The notes below the pieces were generated by a model. The model was not told the DNA's origin. It saw only the letters and a list, made by a program, of their open reading frames with translations, and did no database searches. A program made the translations under genes and the position numbers. From contig JAVLUZ010000141.1 of NCBI GenBank assembly GCA_036768485.1, positions 6,428,532 through 6,492,531 on the forward strand: DNA of 64,000 nt, given 5' to 3'. Below are positions 51,025 to 60,800 of this stretch, piece by piece. This DNA comes from Mermis nigrescens (lineage: Eukaryota > Nematoda > Enoplea > Mermithida > Mermithidae). Numbering within the stretch: position 1 is the stretch's first letter; the number at the start of each line of letters is the position of its first letter.

Positions 51025-51567
51025 GTCAATCAAAGTAAAGCTTTTGTCTCATAATGATGTTGTTTCTTCAATAAAATTCAAGGTTTGATGATCTTTTATC
51101 ATAATCTCTTGGATCCGTTTAGGATCCGTTTTAAACTGTAAAAATAACGGATCCGGATCTTATTTTTTAAAAATACCGGATCCGGATCTTAATTTTTCAA
51201 AATACCGGATTCGGATCCAAAATAATAACGGATTCGGATATCCGTTGCATCCCTAGTAGGAACGAATCAAGCCTATACTTTTCGAATAAACAAATTTTGT
51301 TGGACTTCATATTACATATATTCATTTCAAGTTTTAATGAGGAAGTCACGTTTTTGAAGTCATTATCAGATTAAATTTTTATCAGGCGTCCAGATTGAAA
51401 AATATCGGCTACCGACAAGTTAGAAGTCAACTAATTTTAAAAAGTCTATGCATCAGCTGGAAAGAAATTTGTAGAATGTTAACTAAGTATGATTGGCTGG
51501 CGGCTAATCTCGGCTAAAATTTTCGACTCTGCTGTCGCGAATAATAACTACAAATTATTTTGTTGAG

Positions 51568-51897
51568 GAACGGGATCCTGCCAATCGCCTTCGTCCGAGG
51601 ACCAGAAATTGGTCTCTTCCGCCCGAAATTCGCAAAATTTGAGCGCAAATCGCCTATTTTCTTCGTCGTCGGATCAATTCTCGCACGATTCATATAATGT
51701 AGCATCGAGCGGAGGTCGTTTCGCAGCGGTCGGCTGTTGTTCATCGCCCAAGCAGTCAAAATTTAAAAGCTTATTGCAGGCGCTGCCGTCGGCCAATCGG
51801 GTTAAGCAGAAATTGTCCAAGAGATGGAGCGCCGATAATCGACCGGCATCTTATTCTCCGCCCCTTGGGTTCGATTGGTTGCTCGAAGGTTTGGAAC
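51568..51897 (+). CDS. BTBD7: BTBD7-like exon, Ser-rich N-terminal region
   Basis: Open for about 110 codons from a possible acceptor (ttttgttgag at 51558-51567) to the donor gtacgt at 51898. It is Ser/Asn-rich, then basic (KQSKFKSLLQALPSANRVKQ). It leaves one base that completes a codon with the next exon, which supports membership. A second phase-compatible donor (gtttgg at 51889) exists. No homology is visible to me, so assignment rests on position, phase and composition. No ATG opens the frame, so an upstream exon is expected. Confidence 0.6.
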
Positions 51898-54800
51898 GTA
51901 CGTGCTCCATATTTTTGCACATGAAAATGTAAAAAACGCTTTTTTCCCTTAAAATCGGGTAAGAGTAAAAAATTTCCGATTTTGAGATACGACCGACTCA
52001 GGGTGGGGTGGGGGCTCCCCCATCCCCTGTTACATTTATGCTAACGCGATATTTAGCCCGTCCTCTAAACCCACAGAAATTTAGCCTTTAAAAAGATAAT
52101 AAAATAGAAATAATATAGAACGACGTTTGAACAGCGTTTGGGTTTTAAGAAAATAGCATAAGGGAACTATCTGTATCTTTAAGGCCCTATTCTAAATCGC
52201 TTACGTATGTGCTGTGATGACTGATTAAAACGAGATGCTTTAAAATAAAAATAAAAACATAAGAAAGATAGTTTTAAAAAATTAAAAGCATAATTTGTCG
52301 ACTAGCTGCGATTTCAACATTCAGCTCTTGTCTAATGCAGACACGCACAGCATGGAAATTCTGGGGGACAAAAAATTTGTTCTAAAATGCCCTTTCGGGC
52401 CCAAAAACACTGGATCCGCGTCAAAAACTTCTTTTCAGCGTTTCTAATGATGATGTATCTCTCTAGAGCGTAAAAACATAAAACGATTCGAAAACTATAA
52501 GAAATATTTGAATAAATTGAACAAATTATAGTCAGCAAAAATATGATATCGCGAAGGAATTTGACGCTTTTGAGCAAGCAAAATAGCTAAAAACGTTTAA
52601 ACCAGCACCTTTTTTGCGAATTTTTTCGAAAAACATAGAATTCTTCGGAGGAAAACCCACAACTACCCGCCTCAAATCATGTATGTATGGTGGGAAGGCT
52701 TTAATTTATATTCTTCTTTTTTTGAAGTTATCGATTTCTGGAAACGATGGCGAATATTTAAAATGTTTATAACCTCAAAAATATATTTTTATACTTTACA
52801 TATATACAGAAAGCCATGTTGTTCGGTCGCAAATTCTGTGTGTACCTACGAACAAGGCAACCATTATTGTTTTCGATCAAACATGCACAGCGTATGAATT
52901 CATGGATTGATATTTCAAAGCGCTTTCCTGGGCTCTCAAAATTGGTGGATACGCGTCAAAAACATTATTTTTCTCTCTGACGATGCTCTATCTTTCTAGA
53001 GCATAAAAATTTTAAAAAAATCACTCAAATTAGGCTTTTCTTTTTTTCTTTTTTTCCCTTTTTTTCTTTTTTCTTAATTTTTTTATCTTATTTTATCATT
53101 TATTGTATGCCTTCGATTTTCAAGACGACGTTGAGTTCGACGGCGGGCAAATCGCGCCGCTCGATCCGAAGCAGCGCGTCTGTCCGTCCGCCAACGCGAC
53201 CGACAAACGGTCGCGGACGCGCTACCGCGAACAATGCAAATTATTCCGCGACTTTCTGTCCGATTGGTCGCTGACGGATCTGCATCGATTAACGATCGAA
53301 TTCGACGCTTCGCGCGCCGTCTTCCGATTGAGTCGCGCGTGCGACGTCGCGCGACCCGCCGCGTCGCGCGTCGGGGACGATCTGGGCGCCCTGTTGACGA
53401 ACGGATTTTTGACGGACGCGGTTTTGAGCGTCGACGGATCCGCCGACGATCCGCAGCGCGTTCACGGTTCTTTGCTCGCGATCCGTTCGCCGTTTTTTCG
53501 CGAACTATTGCGAACGGAATCGCGAACGGGCGAACATACCTTAATAACTCTAAAAACGGAACAAGTGAACGAAATGAGCGGTCAATCCCTGCCATCTTAT
53601 TTGCATTATATTTACACGGGATCGACGGTTCCTAATCCGGATCCGGTCGCCGGCTCCGGTTCCGGACCGTTCTATGGTAACGGTTCCGGTTCCGTTACGG
53701 ATCTAATCGATGAAACGTCGTCCGAATTTTATCGTCGCGAGAATGCCGACGACGTAGACGATTTATTGACGGATTTAAAGCGTTTGTACGAAATTACTCA
53801 CGCGGAATCCGACGCGTGCGATCCGATTTTGGAACCGGATATCGTTTTGATCTTCATTAACAGTTCGCTGATGCACGCGAGTCTAGCTGATTCGCGTTTT
53901 TCGGTGGAGCAAAAGTAAACATATATTACATAGGTTCCAGGCACGTATCTGGCCGTCCTATTTTGGGGGGACCAACATTAATTTTGGGAGGACTAAGCCA
54001 TAGGTGCACAAGGTCAGGGTCGGCAGGGGGGGGTGAAATGCCAAACATCTAAAACAGTAAATTTAACGTTCAGGATTTTTTTGCTGTTTTAATGATCAAA
54101 ATGGTCAAAATAGCCTATAAAACTTTTTTTCGTGTTAGTAACACATTTTAAAAGCATTTTTAGTCCATTTTGACTGCATTATATCACTTTTAACACTAAA
54201 AAATGCAAAAATTGATCAATTTTGGGCGCTTTTTGAGTAAAAAGTACTTAAAAGTACTAATCTGGCGCGAAGCGCCGGAAATATTTTGATGTTTTCACTG
54301 CTTTTGATGTCAAAAATGATGCAGAACAAGACCTGTTTGCTCAAAATCGCCGGACAGTACCGGCCTAGCTGACCCCTCAGGGGGTAATACCCCTAACCCC
54401 CCTATGTGCATGTGTGGACTAAGCCCAAAAAGGCCAAAAATAGCACAAAATATCGTTTGAAAAGTCCGATTTTTTCTGAATTTGGGGGGTCCGGACCCCC
54501 CCATTCCCCCAGAGCTACATGCATAATAGGTTCATTTAAAATTTTTTCTTTTCTTTATATTTACCTATGTTATATGGCTATGTTATATGGCTAGCTTGAA
54601 GTTCAATTTATTTTTTAAATTTATATTTGCGTGTTTTATTCTTTTAATTTCTTCACATTTTTTAATTTTTCAATAATTTCATATGCTTAAGATTGGGATA
54701 AAGTGAGCCTTTTCCCAGTCAGGAGTCAATCGTTCGCTATATGTTTTAAAGTTGGGATTTACTCCTTCGACTTTTGAGCAAAAACTTAAGCCATTATTAG

Positions 54801-57800
54801 GCAATTTTTCGTTTTGGACCGAAGATGCTCACTCTTCTCCGAAATGGCCAGTCTCTTCTCATTCCCTCCCCCATCTCCCATTGTATTCCATCAGCCATCG
54901 CATGTGTGCATTTAGTGCTCCTGCCAGTAATGCGATCTTCACCTTAATAAGAAGCTCTCGGAATCTTACGCTACAAGGGTGTTTGTTTATTGTTTAATGA
55001 TTTTGTCTTTTATTATTTTTTATTCAAAAAACTAATAAAATGTTTATTATTTTTTTGTTGTCGTTGTGTTTCTGATTATTAGTACATATTCATTACTTTT
55101 ATTTTAGACTCGTCCTTTTATTATTTATCATTTTTTATTCAACCTATCTGTCGTTCCAAGCGACCATTTTCGTTCATTTTTTCGAATTGTAAACTAGGCT
55201 TAAAAAGCGGTTTAAACGTACGCAAGTAATTTATTCTTTTCCCTCGAATCGATCTGAGAGTCGTCTTGAAGCGTAGTGTCTACTTCCCAGCGCGCCCGTG
55301 TCAGAAATACATTTTGACAGCCTAAATTTCGCCATAATTCGCAACAATTGCTCCGATCGCACAAAGGCGGGTGCATGGCGATATTGAATTTTTGAATAAT
55401 TATCAAAAATTAAATTTCGAAAACGTTGAAACATTTTCGATGCTTTGAGGCACTCAATTTACAAGTGCCACGCTGCGATATTGGCGGCTAGGTCGTCGTT
55501 TTTCCGAACTTTAATCGAAAAACGCCGATTCGAGTCTAGCAATTTCGTCAATAAACCGGATATCGAGTCGTGTCATTATAACGACGATTATCCCGGATTA
55601 CGCTATTTCTCAGCTCATCCAACCGAAATAATGCTCGACGAATCGGTTATACCCAGACAATACGCTCCTGTCATTTTAAATGCGATGTATACCGATGAAG
55701 TGGATTTGTCGCTGGTGAGAAAGTGGGGGGGGGGCATCAGGCACGTATCTCTAGGGGGAATGGGGGTGGGTTCGAACCCCCAAATTCAGAAGAATCGGAA
55801 AAAATGACTTTTCAAACGCATTCTTCTGCTATTTTTGGCCTCTTTGAGCTTAGTCCCCAAAAATCGGCGTTGGTCCCTCCAGAATAGGACGGCCAGCTAC
55901 GTGCCTGGGGGGCATTCGTGTAAGATGAGAACGGAGAACCCCAAGCTCAAAGTCGGTCGTTCCCCTATTCCCTTAAAATCAGAAGCTGTTGACCCCGCCT
56001 CGATTTTCGGTGGAAACTTGAGTTTTTTGGCCGTTTTTAGGTGTTTTTTAATCATTTGTGGTCCGAAATTAGAGCTCATCTCCCCCACGCCTTAAGTGTG
56101 GACGGTAAGATACCGCATAATTTCAAGCCGTTATATGTACGTATGGGTAGGGGGATAGCGTGGATTCCTTCAGAAGAGTATTTTATTTGTACAAGGTCCG
56201 TTTGTACATGTACGAAGATGGTCCCCGAAAGTATTTGTGCATTTTGTACATGCAAATTTTTGTGTGCTATAATATAATACAGTAGCGATTTTAGTGTGGT
56301 AAAAGAGGGTTTTTTGACCTTTGGTAGTGTATTTTAGCTAATTTCTGGGTTTCTGACGCCAAAAATCAATAAAATTTTTTGCAGATCGTGAATGTTCCAC
56401 CTTTTTTACAGTTTTTGTCTTCCCAAAAATCTTTGTACATGTACAAAGACGGTTCTGAAAAGTCTCTGTACATTGGAAAAAATCTCCGCCGAATACAAAA
56501 GAACAGTTCTTCAGAAGCACCTTCTTGGGCTCTGAATGATGCAAATGTTTCAAAACACTATTTCTGTAACGTTCCTGACCGTGCTTTTCTTTCAATGACA
56601 TAAGTTTAGAGAAATTCGTGAAAATTTAGAAAGAATTTGAGTAAACTGAACAAAACACAGTCAAAGAATGGACATATGTCGCGAAACGCCGAGATTTGAC
56701 TATTTTGAGCCAAAAGATCGCTAAGTAAGCTTAAAAAATACCTTTTCTACATTTTCTTAAAATCAAAAATTCTAGAGGTGAAAATCTTCTTGGAAAACCT
56801 CTTTTCGGAGGAGAGTAGAAAAACCCCTCGCTAAGAGCGTACAATATTTAACGCAAACAGTCCCCCTCCCCAAAAATTTAAGTAAACTTTGGAGAAAATA
56901 CCATTTTTTACTCCTTGCTAGGTGCTTTTTTCGCCAAAAAATGTAGAAGGCCAATGCCCACCTTTCCAAGGGCCGGCAACCCACATAAAATTCTTGAGCA
57001 GCTCACGATTACATAGAGGGACTAGATTTATTTCCTTCAAGCCACCGTTCTGAGTGCTGAAGATAATAGTATTGATAGTTTTTCTCCAATTTAGTTATAT
57101 CTCATTTGTCTATTAGAATTGCATGAAAGCGATCGCAGTGTACCTTCTGCAAAAACAACATCTTGTGCTGTGAAGCAATGACGTAGTATGAGGCTAAGTC
57201 AGGGACAGACATGTACAGCATGGGAATTTAGGCGAGTGGGCTATAGTAAGAAGTCATCAATACGGGAAAGAGGCAAGAAGGAAAAAATGAGGAGAAAAAT
57301 ATATAACTACATAAATAAATAGATAAATAAAAAAGCAAATACTGAATAAAAATTAAAGAGAAAAAATCAACAAAAAAAAGAAAAGAAAGAAAGAAAGATG
57401 TGGAAATGCGGCGTGTACCTAAAAAATTATATTATGAGAGATTGCATTTTTATGAAGCGTTAAAGTCTTATTGCAACAGAAAAAGTAGGCAGATTATTAA
57501 TGGAAAACTTACATAAAAGAAAAAAAGAAAAAGGAACATAAAAGCAGCTTTTTTGAGCTTAGAAAGATGGATACGCGGCAAAAACATCGTTTTTCGGCAA
57601 GTCGGACGATTTTACATATATTTCTAGAACGTAAAATCGTAGAAAAATTTCAAAAAAATTGAAATAATCCGAACGAATTGAGCTAAATTTTACACTTATC
57701 TGGCTTTTCTAAGAAAATTCTCGCTTTGTATTTTTTCCAAACCCTCCATCTTTCATTTCTCCCACTCTTCAATACATTATGAAAATTATCTGAAATAAAG

Positions 57801-60800
57801 GTGTTTTCAAGTAGTTTGTTTCAGGTTATTAGGGGTTGCGTTTCAAGCTCAAGTTGTCTTACTGAAGTACAAGCCATTGCCTCTGGAAAGTGTCAGGTGT
57901 CGCCGGTGGACGAGGCCACTGAAATTTACCAAATAGCTAGATTTATTGAATTTGCGAAACTTGCTCAAGGTAAGTATACTTATAAATGTATGCACTACAT
58001 AGATTAATTAGGTATTTATTACTTAGTTAATTAATTTGTTATGTTATGCGTACCCTGGTCCATCTGATGCAAATGCTTTGTCAACGTAGGCTAACGTTTC
58101 CTAGCTTTTTGTTCGCTATGTACACGTGTGTGACGAAAATTTGGGAAATAGTTTTAAAATCAATTTCAGGCGATACCAACATGCATCATCTCGTGAACCC
58201 TTCAGTTCTGCATTAGCTGGTATAATTCTTAAAAATATCTTCATTCGTATTATATAGTTAATTTATTAAGAACGGAAAATACCTCTGTTATTTACATACT
58301 TGGTTCAGGCACGTAGCTGGCCCTCCTATTTTTGGGGGACCCATACCAATTTTGGGGGGTCTAAGCCAGAAATAGCACAAAATGACGTGTGAAAAAACCT
58401 TTTTTTTTCATTTTGGGGGGTCCGGATTCCCCATCCCCCACAGCTACATGCCTGACTTAGTTTACTAACTTTTTTCAAACTTGCGCTTAATCGGTACTAG
58501 TTTCGATAATAGCCTAAGATTTCTGTAATAAACTCTCGGCTTGACTACTAGTTGAAATAAATCGCTAAAGTTCCTGTATCATTTCTTTTAACAAATTCTT
58601 CGACCTCAAATTTCTTTCTTATGCAGGCACGTAGCTGACCATCCTATTTTGGGGGACTAAGCCCAAAAAAGATAGCACAAAATAACGTTTAAAAAGTGCT
58701 ATTTTTCTGAATTTTCTTTGGGGGTCCGACCCCCATTTCCCCAGAGATACGTGCCTGTTCTTATGAATTCAGCTACAGGCAAAGCTATTTATTGAATACT
58801 CATCACGAATGGGTGGGACTCCTTATGAATCGGAAGTAACAAAAAAGCCAAAATCATGTAATTTTGCATATCACAATTTCATTAATGTAATTGTGAACAG
58901 AATTGTGAAGTTTCAACGGCTAGATGTAGAATTTAAAGCGCTAAGCATAAATTAATACTTTAAACTTTTTTGCGTCTCTCTCCGAGAAGTTACTCCAAAT
59001 CTATATTTTCACAAATTCCTGTTACATCTTATGGAGGCGTAGAGGTCAGTATTTTCGCCTGTATTTCTCATGAAATTACCGAGTCCCTTTCTTGCTTGCT
59101 TTGCAGTTACATATAATCGAAAAATGATATTTTTCATTATAATCAAGACTTCCGTGTTTTTATTTTCATTCAAACTTTTGGCATTTTCCACGTTTAGCTT
59201 GAATATGTATATATTGCCAAAAATTCCCCGAAACCACCCTTTAAATAGAGGTCATTTTTGAATATATATGCCAAGCGACTGAGGACTAGATTCTAGTCTT
59301 CTTCGGTATTTCATATCTACGTTTAGACCATACGTGTAACGGCTCGAAATTTCGGGAGGGGTCCCCGGCAATTAATGGGGGAAGGTAGATGACCTCCATT
59401 TTTGGCCGAAAAACGGCTAAAAATCGTAAGTTTTTCCAAAAATCGGGGAGGGGGTCAAAAATTTTCTGACTTTTGGGAGTTGGGGGAGAGGACGACCAAC
59501 TTTGGGTAGGGGATCCCCGTCCCCCTGTTACATGTGTGGCTAAGACATTTGTTTAAGCAGATAGCACTGCTAATGAGAGCTTTTCTATGCAAATACAGTT
59601 ACAGCGATCAGATTGCTCCTATCGGTTTTTATATGATCAGAATTATTTTCGGATGAATCATTAGGACAAAGGCTTCAATTATTATTTATATAAATTAAAT
59701 AGTACAGTTTAATTGCTCGGAAATTTACATAAATAGTACAGTTTAATTTGCTCGGATTTTTAGCCTGCACCTTGTTTATAATCTTAATTGCTTTTTTATG
59801 TTTTTTGCATTTAAGCTTTGAATTTTAGCGCCAAATTTGTCTTTCATTTGTTAAAGTTTGAAATTTTTTAAAAAATTCTGAAATATTTACGCGATGAGCA
59901 GGTTGTGAAGACATCATAGTTCAGCATATTAGTGTTGAAACTGTGCCCGCTATTTACAATTGGTCGAACGAATCGTACGGCTCGAAATTCGTTCGCCGAC
60001 ATTGCGTCAATTTCGCGTGCCAAGAATTTGTCAAAATTTCCAATTCCGCCACATTGTTCGACTTGGAAGAATCGTTTCTCGTCGACGTTTTGAAATCGGA
60101 CTTTTTGCAGGTTTGATTTTATTATGCCGTATTTCTGGGGGGAATGGAGGGGTTCGGACCCCCAGAAATAATTTCAGAAAAATCGGAAAAATATCACTTT
60201 TTAAAGGTTATTTTGTGATATTTTCGGCCTATTTGGGCTTAGTCTTCAGGCACGTAGCTGGCCATCCTATCTTGCGGGGACCAACACAAATTTTGGGGGA
60301 ACTAAGCCCAAAAAGGCCAAAAATAGCTCAAATATAAGTTTAAAAAACCTATTTTTCCGATTTTATGAATTTTGGGGGTCCAAACCCCCCATTCCCTCCA
60401 GAGATACGTGCCTGTTAGTCCCCTCAAAATTGGTGCTGGTCCCCCCCCAAAGTAGGACGGCCAGCTACGTGCCTGGATATTATTCGTAAACGCCTAAGAT
60501 GATTTGCTCAAACATACTTGTGCATTTACTAATCAGCGCCGGTATGGTGTTTCATCTGTGCCGGTGCTAGTCCTATCCATAAATGGGCAGCACATGAATT
60601 TTTGGGGTCCATTGGGGCCAAATTTCCAAAACTAGCACCAAAAATTCGATTCTGGGGGTATGGGGTCCGCGTAATGATTTTCTGGTCAATTTTAAGAACT
60701 TACGCAATGATTTGCGATTTTCGTACAATTTAGATGTAAATTTTGTCTCATCATGTGGAGTCTACTCCTAAACCATTTTTATCCGTGCAAGTCAGCTCTC

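Larger units (their letters stand above)
50006..51255. mobile_element. nhE hAT element relic, 1250 bp
   Basis: TAGGGATGCAAGGGATCCGG to CGGATATCCGTTGCATCCCTA-type end, flanked by GTAGGAAG and GTAGGAAC (7 of 8). Arrays of GGATCCGGAT lie inside both ends. The core holds a truncated m3 copy and two transposase remnants. Confidence 0.92.

Noticed and set aside
53083..53595. 170-codon minus-strand frame, Arg-rich
   Set aside because: Antisense shadow of the CpG-rich BTBD7-like exon; the plus strand carries the conserved BTB residues.
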